Positions 1-5,461 of a stretch of DNA of 9,830 nucleotides are shown here, in pieces. Position numbers and translations under genes: made by a program. Within the stretch, counting starts at the first letter, position 1. Each line of letters starts with the position of its first letter. Where the stretch lies: assembly GCA_017964325.1 (NCBI GenBank), contig JAGCSE010000243.1:1-9830 (forward strand). The letters are read 5' to 3'. Source of the DNA: Victivallales bacterium. Lineage in GTDB: Bacteria; Verrucomicrobiota; Lentisphaeria; Oligosphaerales; Oligosphaeraceae. The notes beneath the pieces were generated by a model. It searched no databases. It was not told the DNA's origin and saw only the letters and a program-made list of their open reading frames with translations.

Positions 1-280
1 CATTCAGCGCCTTCTTTGCAGCAAGCGGGCTTCGCGCAGCACTTTGCTCCTTCCTTGCAGCAATCTGCTTTCTTCAGGCAGCAAGCAGGCTTTTCGCAGC
101 ACTTTGCGCCTTCCTTGCAGCATTCAGCGCCTTCTTTGCAGCAAGCGGGTTTCGCGCAGCACTTTGCGCCTTCCTTGCAGCAATCCGCTTTCTTCAGGCA
201 GCAAGCAGGCTTTTCGCAGCACTTCGCGCCTTCCTTGCAGCATTCCGCACCCTCTTTGCAACAAGCGGGTTTCGCGCAGC
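1..280 (-). repeat. 120-bp tandem repeat encoding 40-residue Cys-Cys blocks
   Basis: Bases 1-120 and 121-240 are near-identical copies, differing at only four positions (30/150, 48/168, 66/186, 105/225). A third, partial copy covers about 241-280 and then diverges. Each unit encodes six Cys-Cys modules with lengths 7, 7, 6, 7, 7 and 6 residues. Within a unit there is a lower-order period of about 21 bases. The array continues beyond the left edge, so the copy number is unknown. Confidence 0.9.
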
Positions 281-431
281 ATTCCGCTTTGGCCTTGCAG
301 CACTCCGCTTTTTCCACGCAACAGGCTTGCTTTTTGAGGCAACACTTCTTGGCGGGGGCGGTTTCCGCCGCGATGACCGACAATCCCATCAGAAGCATGA
401 CGACAGTGATGATGGACAAGTACTTTTTCAT
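1..431 (-). CDS. Secreted Cys-Cys repeat protein, partial (C-terminus beyond window)
   Basis: I do not recognise this as a named family. The frame opens with ATG at 431-429 and stays open for 143 codons to the left edge. Residues 1 to about 22 look like a Sec signal peptide: MKK start, hydrophobic core (ITVVMLLMGLSVIAA), likely cut near AA|E. From residue 30 onward, Cys-Cys pairs recur every six or seven residues: 17 pairs, 34 cysteines, no other cysteine spacing. Linkers are short and charged or proline-bearing (KEGAE, KEGAK, EKPA, LKKAD, AKPA). A ribosome site AAAGGAAG lies about 7 bases upstream. The four differences between the two full 120-base repeat copies are all silent in this frame, which strongly supports it over the overlapping open frames. 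A role in binding metal outside the cytoplasm, or a disulfide-rich structural role, is inference. It stands alone, divergent from the amidohydrolase. Confidence 0.82.
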   Translation of the reverse strand, partial: MKKYLSIITVVMLLMGLSVIAAETAPAKKCCLKKQACCVEKAECCKAKAECCAKPACCKEGAECCKEGAKCCEKPACCLKKADCCKEGAKCCAKPACCKEGAECCKEGAKCCEKPACCLKKADCCKEGAKCCAKPACCKEGAE

Positions 432-532
432 TTTTTTCTTCCTTTGTTGTTTGGATTATGGATTCACTCTTGACTGGATGATCAACATGACAGCTATTGG
501 CATTTGACATGCAATTTTTCGGGATGTTCCCT

Positions 533-561
533 AATATACTACCAATATAATAAACAATCAA
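533..561 (-). promoter_or_regulatory. Likely sigma-70 promoter of the Cys-Cys repeat gene
   Basis: On the minus strand, a -35 box TTGATT (561-556) is followed by exactly 17 bases and a -10 box TATATT (538-533). Transcription would begin near 526 and give a leader of about 95 bases before the ATG at 431. A short GGGA/TCCC inverted repeat (about 519-528) sits at the predicted start and could be a regulator site or a small hairpin. Assigned by eye from consensus. Confidence 0.5.
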
Positions 562-600
562 ATAGCTTGGGATAAATTCTTCTATATACTGAAAAATTAA

Positions 601-609
601 TGTTATAAT
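601..609 (+). promoter_or_regulatory. Candidate extended -10 promoter for the amidohydrolase gene
   Basis: TGTTATAAT combines a perfect -10 hexamer (604-609) with the TGn extension. No good -35 box lies 16-18 bases upstream, as is common for extended -10 promoters. The start would be near 616, leaving a leader of about 124 bases. The surroundings are AT-rich, so a chance match is possible. Confidence 0.4.
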
Positions 610-739
610 TCACTCAATGCTAATATATAGAAAAATATGAATGTTGAAATCTTAACCAAATAAATTGTTTTTCGTGGTTCCGATGGTAAATTAGAAATAT
701 TGAATTTGTTGTCCATTATGGCCAAGGAGTACATGAATC

Positions 740-1489
740 ATGGAAAATCCTTTTGCAAAATTCAGAAAAATCGACGCGCATTCGCACATCGGCGCGTTTG
801 GAAGTCCGTTCAATGTCAATTTCGACGTCACGGCATTGTCCGCCCAGATGGCGGAATACAATATTGAAAAGACCATTCTCTGTCCAGCGGGAGCGACATT
901 GAATCATGAACTGCTGGATGCATGGCATAAAATGCCTGAAAAAATCATTCCGCTGTATTGGATCAACGCCAATCTCGGCCAGCCGGCCTATGATGATTTG
1001 GAACTTTATTTGCGCGACATCGGTTTTGCAGGCGTCAAGATGCAACCGTTGTTCGACGCCTTCACGGCGGATTCGCCAGCTGTCGATCCCATCATGGAAA
1101 TCGCGAAAAAATACTCCAAGCCTGTCTTCATCCATTGCGGCCATCCGCCATTCTCCCTCCCATGGCAGATTGGCCTGCTGGCGGAACGCCATCCAGACGT
1201 GCCAATCGTCATGGTCCACATGGGGCATGGCCATGGCGTCTATATCGAAGGCAGCATAAACATGGCGAAAAAATACGGCAACCTCTTCTTGGAAGTCTCT
1301 GGCATGCCGATGGGCTGCCAGATCAAAAACGCCTATGAAACGGTCGGCCATGAACGAGTCATGTTCGGCATCGACTCGCCGTTCCACCATCCCACTGTGG
1401 AGATTCAACGTGTGCTCTCCTGCGGGTTGAACGACGCTCAATTAGAAGATGTGTTCTACAACAACGCCATGAAATTCATGGGATTATGA
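740..1489 (+). CDS. Metal-dependent amidohydrolase (amidohydrolase_2, TIM-barrel)
   Basis: This 249-residue protein is a cytosolic member of the amidohydrolase-2 branch, which includes hydrolases and nonoxidative decarboxylases. Visible metal-site elements in order: HSH at residues 14-16 (the HxH of strand 1), GVKMQP near 98-103 (usually GVKLHP), the His of IHCGHP at 132, HMGHG at 160-164, and the Asp of FGIDSP at 212. Length suits the shorter, single-domain members. The start is the ATG at 740, behind AAGGAG at 724-729; an ATG at 733 is out of frame. It is not part of a visible operon and converges with larE. The substrate cannot be read from the sequence. No signal peptide or membrane segment is seen. 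Family confidence is high, exact function unknown. Confidence 0.88.
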   Translation: MENPFAKFRKIDAHSHIGAFGSPFNVNFDVTALSAQMAEYNIEKTILCPAGATLNHELLDAWHKMPEKIIPLYWINANLGQPAYDDLELYLRDIGFAGVKMQPLFDAFTADSPAVDPIMEIAKKYSKPVFIHCGHPPFSLPWQIGLLAERHPDVPIVMVHMGHGHGVYIEGSINMAKKYGNLFLEVSGMPMGCQIKNAYETVGHERVMFGIDSPFHHPTVEIQRVLSCGLNDAQLEDVFYNNAMKFMGL

Positions 1490-1541
1490 ATATTGTCAAG
1501 AGAAATATAGTCTATCAGAAAAAGCAATCCATGCGAATCTG

Positions 1542-1568
1542 ACCACATGAGGCTCTTGCGCATGTGGT
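1542..1568. terminator. Hairpin between convergent genes, possible two-way terminator
   Basis: Arms ACCACATG (1542-1549) and CATGTGGT (1561-1568) pair perfectly over 8 bp around an 11-base loop. The hairpin lies between the amidohydrolase stop and the larE stop. The T-run that should follow is short on both strands, so this is a weak terminator at best. Confidence 0.4.
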
Positions 1569-1593
1569 TTCTGCCTGATGACTGAAAAACTCT

Positions 1594-2346
1594 TTATTTC
1601 GGCAGGGTGGCGTTCATGCTTCCCTGCCGATATCCTTGCAAATCCAAAGTGACGAACTTGAAGCCAAGTCGTTTGAACTCAACTGAAACGGCCTCACGGA
1701 CTTCAGCTGTAGCCAGTTTTGGAATGTCTTCTTGTGGGACTTCTATTCGTGCAAGATCGCCGTGTACTCTTACCCGTTCTTCTTTGAAGCCCTGTTCGAT
1801 CAGAAACTGTTCCGCCAGTTCAATTCTGCGAAGCCCTTCCCGTGAGATTTCTTCTCCGTACACAAAACGTGAAGCCAGACATGCGTATGCAGGCTTGTTC
1901 CACGTCGGAAGATTCAATGCATGGGAAATGGCGCGAATATCCGCCTTGGCAAGACCTGCCTCCCGAAGAGGGCTTCTCACCGATAATTCCTTGGCGGCCC
2001 GCATGCCGGGCCGATAGTCTCCCATATCATCTTGATTGGAACCTTCTGCAAGATACGCTATGTTGTGCTCTGATGCAACCGTCTTGAGCGCCGTGAATAT
2101 TCCTTTCTTGCAAAAATAGCATCGTTCAGGGCTGTTGTGACGATAACCTTCCTCTTGAAGCGGGTTGACTTCGCAGATGAAATGAGAGATGCCATGCAAT
2201 GCACAGAATTCTTTCGCTTCACGAAGTTCTCTTTCAGGAACGGAGGCATCGATTGCCGTCACAGCAATAGCATGTTCGCCAAGTACTTGATGGGCAACAA
2301 ATAGCAAAAACGTGGAATCCACTCCTGCGGAGAATGCAACAGCCAC
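1594..2346 (-). CDS. larE: LarE-type PP-loop ATP-dependent sulfurtransferase (intact part after an in-frame TGA)
   Basis: LarE proteins adenylate a carboxylate of the pyridinium biscarboxylate precursor and insert sulfur during nickel-pincer cofactor synthesis. Counting from the GTG at 2346, the PP-loop reads FSAGVDS (residues 5-11; usual form SGGxDS), then EGSNQDD near 101-107, DYRPG near 110-114, and the C-terminal TLDLQGYRQGSMN block typical of LarE. Cysteines at 76 and 79 (RCYFCK) and 156 (ACLASR) match the three-Cys type thought to bind a 4Fe-4S cluster, unlike the sacrificial single-Cys enzyme of Lactiplantibacillus plantarum. The natural start is probably the ATG at 2442 with a strong ribosome site, but a TGA at 2379-2377 interrupts that frame. 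The GTG at 2346 is the first plausible restart and keeps the PP-loop while losing the N-terminal helix. It is the last gene of the hydE-like operon. The family call is firm; whether it is functional is open. Confidence 0.82.
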   Translation of the reverse strand: MAVAFSAGVDSTFLLFVAHQVLGEHAIAVTAIDASVPERELREAKEFCALHGISHFICEVNPLQEEGYRHNSPERCYFCKKGIFTALKTVASEHNIAYLAEGSNQDDMGDYRPGMRAAKELSVRSPLREAGLAKADIRAISHALNLPTWNKPAYACLASRFVYGEEISREGLRRIELAEQFLIEQGFKEERVRVHGDLARIEVPQEDIPKLATAEVREAVSVEFKRLGFKFVTLDLQGYRQGSMNATLPK

Positions 2347-2442
2347 CGACCCTAAATCCCGCAGGATGTCTTTTAGTCACAGATATTTCTGCTGGAGATC
2401 ATTCGGGAGAGCGCTTATATCATGGTCATTCACATTGTCCAT
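2347..2442 (-). pseudogene. Amino-terminal segment of larE, cut by TGA at codon 22
   Basis: The ATG at 2442-2440 lies 6 bases behind AAGGAG and 9 bases after the stop of the HD gene, the expected operon arrangement. Its frame reads MDNVNDHDISALPNDLQQKYL, then TGA (2379-2377), then LKDILRDLGSV, leading straight into the PP-loop strand with no frame change. Sequence on both sides of the stop looks like the ordinary LarE N-terminal helix. A single substitution such as CGA to TGA would explain it. The next base is C (TGA CTA), a context usually regarded as weak for termination. Readthrough, restart at 2346, a real nonsense mutation and a sequencing error all remain possible. Confidence 0.7.
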
Positions 2443-2451
2443 AGTATCTCC

Positions 2452-3012
2452 TTATTTTGCATTTGCTAATGGACCAATCGCCTTCATGGCCTGCAACGTC
2501 TTTTCCAGCAGTTCATCGAGCGTCCATCCAAGCAAATCAGCGCCCCGTGAAATGACTTCACGTGAGCAACCTTCAGCAAAGGAGGACTGGCGGTACTTTT
2601 TGCGTACGGTTTTGAGTTCCAGATCAGCAATGTTTCGGGAAGGGAGCATAAGCGCCACCGCACCAACCAATCCTGAAAGTTCATCGACAGCATAGAGGAT
2701 TTTTTCCATGCGGTGTTCTGGCTTGATATCGTTTACAATAGCGTAACCATGGCTGACCACCGCATGGATGATGCGTGGGTCGATGCCACGCTCCTGCATG
2801 ATCTGTTGCTCCTTTGCACAATGCTCTTGTGGATACAATTCGAAATCCAAATCGTGAAGCAGGCCGACGACTCCCCAAAAATCCGCTTCATCGGCGTATC
2901 CCTCCTGTGCGGCAAAATAACGCATCAGCGCTTCAACCACCTCTGCATGATGGAGATGGAAAGGCTCATGGTTGAATTCTGTCAAAAGTTTCCAAGCTTC
3001 ATCGCGTGTCAT
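2452..3012 (-). CDS. HD-domain phosphohydrolase-like protein
   Basis: This 186-residue cytosolic protein belongs to the HD/HDIG superfamily of metal-dependent phosphohydrolases. Visible elements: HLHHAE at 19-24 (first His ligand), the HD pair in LLHDLDF at 53-54, HAVVSHGY at 83-90 (further His), and AVDELSG at 108-114 (the last Asp, D110). These provide the full H...HD...H...D metal set. No signaling partner domain is fused. The ATG at 3012 overlaps the radical SAM gene's stop as ATGA and is preceded by AAAGGAG, so translation is probably coupled. The larE start lies 9 bases after its TAA. Substrate is unknown; nucleotide or phosphate-ester hydrolysis is family knowledge. Its fixed place between a HydE-like enzyme and LarE suggests processing of a phosphorylated intermediate, but this is inference. 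Confidence 0.82.
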   Translation of the reverse strand: MTRDEAWKLLTEFNHEPFHLHHAEVVEALMRYFAAQEGYADEADFWGVVGLLHDLDFELYPQEHCAKEQQIMQERGIDPRIIHAVVSHGYAIVNDIKPEHRMEKILYAVDELSGLVGAVALMLPSRNIADLELKTVRKKYRQSSFAEGCSREVISRGADLLGWTLDELLEKTLQAMKAIGPLANAK

Positions 3013-4211
3013 GATTGATCTCCTTTATTTGTTGTTTTATCAGGTTTGCCGTCGTCATGAAATCTTCCTCTCTCTTTCTGAAGATTTTTTTTGAAATGCG
3101 GTGAGTCACCGCGGACATTCCAGGCGATTTTCTCACCAATGGCGATGACACGCCAATTCAGGCAGTTGCGGCATTTTTGCGAATTCTCATCCAGACAAGG
3201 TTTGTTCTCATAAAGCTGATAATTGGGGCGGTATTCAGTATCAGTCGCATTGGGCATCATGACATTCGCGCCAGCAAGAATTCCTAATTCACGTCCACGT
3301 TCATCCAAAGCCTGAAGTGCTGTAGTAGCCGCAATGTTCACATCGTGCAGAAACAGACGTGTCACTGCAATCATCTTGAGGCCGAGCTTCAATTGATTCG
3401 CGGCGTATTCGGAAGTCAAAGCAATCCCTTTGCCAAGCGGCGTGTCGTGATGCGGCAGATATGGCCCCATGCCGATCATATCCAAATCCATCGTGTGGTA
3501 AAAGATGATATCATTCGCTAAATCATCCAATGTCTGGCCTGGCAGGCCAATCATGACACCGCTTCCCGTCTGGTAGCCCAGACGTTTGAGAACACGAAGG
3601 CATTCCATCCTCCTGTTGTGTGAATGGTCGGATGGATGAAGGCGTTCATACAACGTAGGGTTAGAAGTCTCAATACGAAGCAGATAGCGATGTGCTCCGG
3701 CCACCAGCCAACGCCGGTAAGCTTCCTCCGATTGTTCCCCTAAAGATAGAGTAATGCCAAAAGAATCGCCTCCGAACTCATGGATACGCCGAATGATTCG
3801 TTCGATAAGCTCCGTATGGGCATCGGATTCGATCTCACCTGATTGGAGCACGACGGAACCATATTCCATATCATAGCACCATTTGGCCATCCTCACGACA
3901 TCATCCTCCGACAATTGGTATCTTGAAACTTTCGTATTTCCATGTCTTATACCACAGTAGTAGCAGTTTTTGGCACAGACATTTCCCATCTCCACAATTC
4001 CGCGCAAAGCGACTTTTTTGCCAAGTATACTGCATTTCAACCGATAGGCGGTTTGAAAAAGCGCATCTGTATCCTCAAGCGCGAGGAGCGAGCGCAACTC
4101 TTCATGGGAGAGTGCGAAGGGATGTTCCTGTGCCTTCACAAGGATGTTTTCTGTCGTTGGATGCGTTTTGGTTATGATGTTCATACAAATGGCATGGTCG
4201 ATTTCTTGCAA
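3009..4211 (-). CDS. hydE: HydE-like radical SAM protein ([FeFe]-hydrogenase maturase family)
   Basis: HydE is a radical SAM enzyme that helps build the diiron site of [FeFe]-hydrogenase. The radical SAM cluster motif CAKNCYYC (Cys 79, 83, 86, counted from the TTG) fits CX3CX2C and follows the RGIVEMGN strand typical of HydE. Further family blocks are VLQSGE, TLSLGE, RYLLRIETSNP, GSGVMIGLPGQT, MIGMGPYLPHHDTPL and ANVMMPNATDTEYR. A second Cys set, CX7CX2C at about 339, 347 and 350, matches the accessory cluster site of Thermotoga HydE. The 400-residue length exceeds the usual 350 or so, owing to N- and C-terminal extensions. The start is uncertain: TTG at 4211 has a weak AGAGAG site; ATG at 4184 has none. 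No hydF, hydG or hydrogenase gene is in the window, so a HydE-like paralogue with another job is possible. It heads the HD-larE operon. Confidence 0.85.
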   Translation of the reverse strand: MQEIDHAICMNIITKTHPTTENILVKAQEHPFALSHEELRSLLALEDTDALFQTAYRLKCSILGKKVALRGIVEMGNVCAKNCYYCGIRHGNTKVSRYQLSEDDVVRMAKWCYDMEYGSVVLQSGEIESDAHTELIERIIRRIHEFGGDSFGITLSLGEQSEEAYRRWLVAGAHRYLLRIETSNPTLYERLHPSDHSHNRRMECLRVLKRLGYQTGSGVMIGLPGQTLDDLANDIIFYHTMDLDMIGMGPYLPHHDTPLGKGIALTSEYAANQLKLGLKMIAVTRLFLHDVNIAATTALQALDERGRELGILAGANVMMPNATDTEYRPNYQLYENKPCLDENSQKCRNCLNWRVIAIGEKIAWNVRGDSPHFKKNLQKERGRFHDDGKPDKTTNKGDQS

Positions 4212-4253
4212 TATTGTCTCTCTTGGGCGGGAAACTTTTTTATTCTCTGCATA

Positions 4254-4274
4254 ATACTACTAAATTAGTAGTAT
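4254..4274. promoter_or_regulatory. Perfect 10-bp-arm palindrome upstream of the hydE-like operon
   Basis: Arms ATACTACTAA (4254-4263) and TTAGTAGTAT (4265-4274) are exact inverted repeats around a single central A (4264). A one-base centre cannot form a good RNA loop, so a DNA site for a dimeric regulator is more likely. It lies 43-63 bases before the TTG start and just downstream of a candidate leftward promoter, where a repressor could act as a roadblock. The regulator is unknown. Confidence 0.5.
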
Positions 4275-4294
4275 ATTTTTGAGAAAACACCCAT

Positions 4295-4322
4295 ACTATA
4301 TACTAAAAACCATGCATTGCAA
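4295..4322 (-). promoter_or_regulatory. Candidate promoter of the hydE-HD-larE operon
   Basis: On the minus strand, TTGCAA (4322-4317) is followed by a 16-base spacer and TATAGT (4300-4295). Transcription would start near 4288, placing the palindrome at 4254-4274 shortly after the start. Several other AT-rich hexamers nearby could serve instead. Confidence 0.4.
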
Positions 4323-4462
4323 ATTAAGACTACTAGAACAGTTGTTATTTTGTCATGAAGAGTTTTTATTCATCGACTTTAAGTATAAAAAAGCGAATAA
4401 TGTCCATTTATTGAAAAAATCAATACAAGAGCAATTCAATAGTGTATATGAAAATACTGTAG

Positions 4463-4490
4463 TTGCCTCTTTCTGTTCAGATGCTATATT
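4463..4490 (+). promoter_or_regulatory. Candidate promoter of nadA-mnmA
   Basis: TTGCCT (4463-4468), a 16-base spacer and TATATT (4485-4490) with the extended TGC just before the -10 box. The start would be near 4497, giving a leader of about 60 bases. Assigned by consensus only. Confidence 0.42.
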
Positions 4491-4558
4491 ATATGAATAT
4501 TACTGATCTTATCATGTATTTATGGATATTATGACGATGGGCCGTCAGGAGGCAGTTT

Positions 4559-5461
4559 ATGGAGATTGTTGAAGAAATTCTCGAGCTGAAGGCAAAGCGT
4601 AATGCGTTGATTTTGGCGCACAACTACACGCGCCCTGAAGTGCAGGACATTGCGGATTTCGTGGGGGATTCGCTGGAATTGTCTCGCAAAGCAGCGGAAT
4701 GCCATGCTCCTGTAATCGTCTTCTGCGGCGTGCGTTTCATGGCGGAGACCGCTAAACTGCTCTCGCCTGAATCCATTGTGCTTCATCCGAATCCGATGGC
4801 GGGCTGCCCGATGGCGGACATGGCATCTCCAAAAGAAATACGTGAATATCGCGCTGAACATCCCGACACGCTCGTAGTCGCATACGTAAACACCACGGCG
4901 GCAACCAAGACGGAAGTCGATATCTGCTGCACAAGCGGCAATGCGGAAAAATTGGTCGCAGCCCTGCCGTCGGACAAACAACTGCTCTTCCTGCCTGACG
5001 CCAATCTTGGCGCGAACATCGCCGCCAAGCTTGGACGGCACATCGAACTCTGGCCTGGTTTCTGCCCGACACACAATAAAATTCTGCCCGAACACATCAC
5101 AGAAGCACGAAAGCGTCATCCCAACGCCATCGTACTGGTCCATCCAGAATGTTATCCAGCCGTAGTGGAACTGGCTGACCATGCGCTCTCCACAGGCGGA
5201 ATGCTGCGGTTCGTCCATGAATCTTCACATCAAGAATTCATCATCGGCACGGAAGGCGGCATCCTGCACCGTATGCGCAAGGAGAACCCCGGCAAGGTCT
5301 TCCATCCGCTCGACCCACCCGTGCTCTGCCCAAACATGAAAAAAATTACACTGGAAAACATTTGGACATCGCTACGTGACATGAGCCCCGTCGTGGAGTT
5401 GGATGACGACGTTCTCCGCCGCGCCCGCGCGCCGATCGACAAGATGCTGGAGGTCCGTTGA
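4559..5461 (+). CDS. nadA: Quinolinate synthase NadA
   Basis: NadA condenses iminoaspartate with dihydroxyacetone phosphate to make quinolinate for de novo NAD synthesis, using a cytosolic, oxygen-sensitive 4Fe-4S cluster. The three cluster cysteines appear at 83 (AGCPMA), 169 (GFCPTH) and 257 (LCPNMK), with the same spacing as the compact Thermotoga enzyme. Other conserved blocks are HNYTRPEVQD (21-30), the GDSLELSRKAAE block (36-47), YVNTTAATKTEVDICCTSGNA (109 onward), HPEC (195-198) and TEGG (231-234). The 300-residue length is that of the short, three-domain NadA. The ATG at 4559 is set by AGGAGG at 4547-4552. Its stop overlaps the mnmA start. nadB and nadC are not in the window. Confidence 0.96.
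   Translation: MEIVEEILELKAKRNALILAHNYTRPEVQDIADFVGDSLELSRKAAECHAPVIVFCGVRFMAETAKLLSPESIVLHPNPMAGCPMADMASPKEIREYRAEHPDTLVVAYVNTTAATKTEVDICCTSGNAEKLVAALPSDKQLLFLPDANLGANIAAKLGRHIELWPGFCPTHNKILPEHITEARKRHPNAIVLVHPECYPAVVELADHALSTGGMLRFVHESSHQEFIIGTEGGILHRMRKENPGKVFHPLDPPVLCPNMKKITLENIWTSLRDMSPVVELDDDVLRRARAPIDKMLEVR

Larger units (their letters stand above)
432..739. other. Divergent intergenic region, AT-rich
   Basis: This 308-base stretch separates the leftward Cys-Cys repeat gene from the rightward amidohydrolase gene. It holds a promoter for each direction (533-561 leftward, about 601-609 rightward) and the ribosome sites of both genes. I see no convincing small gene, tRNA or structured RNA in it. 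The open frames that enter it from the repeat region have no ribosome site and are by-products of the repeat period. Confidence 0.6.
4212..4558. other. Divergent AT-rich intergenic region between hydE-like gene and nadA
   Basis: This 347-base stretch is clearly richer in A and T than the flanking genes. It holds the palindrome at 4254-4274, a candidate leftward promoter (4295-4322) and a candidate rightward promoter (4463-4490). A 75-codon rightward frame from a TTG at 4279 exists, but it has no ribosome site and no family resemblance, so I do not call it. I see no tRNA or recognisable riboswitch. Confidence 0.55.

Noticed and set aside
1..280. CRISPR array
   Set aside because: Repeats are contiguous coding modules with no unique spacers.
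16..507. A 163-codon rightward frame over the repeat region (Gln/Ala/Phe-rich)
   Set aside because: The 120-base repeat is a multiple of three, so several frames stay open. Only the leftward Cys-Cys frame has a signal peptide, a ribosome site and silent-only copy differences.
124..561. A 145-codon leftward frame overlapping the Cys-Cys gene
   Set aside because: It is the neighbouring frame of the same repeats, starts far upstream in AT-rich DNA without a ribosome site and resembles no family.
716..1441. A 241-codon leftward frame opposite the amidohydrolase
   Set aside because: Shadow of a strongly supported gene; no family motifs or ribosome site.
2377..2379. Selenocysteine codon or TGA recoded as Trp/Gly
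   Set aside because: The LarE position is not a conserved Cys, only a 4-bp hairpin follows, and TGA is used as the stop of at least four other genes here.
4279..4506. A 75-codon rightward frame in the hydE-like/nadA gap
   Set aside because: It starts with TTG, has no ribosome site, lies in AT-rich control DNA and overlaps candidate promoters.
4529..5218. A 229-codon leftward frame opposite nadA
   Set aside because: Antisense shadow of nadA; Cys/Arg-rich translation without recognisable motifs.
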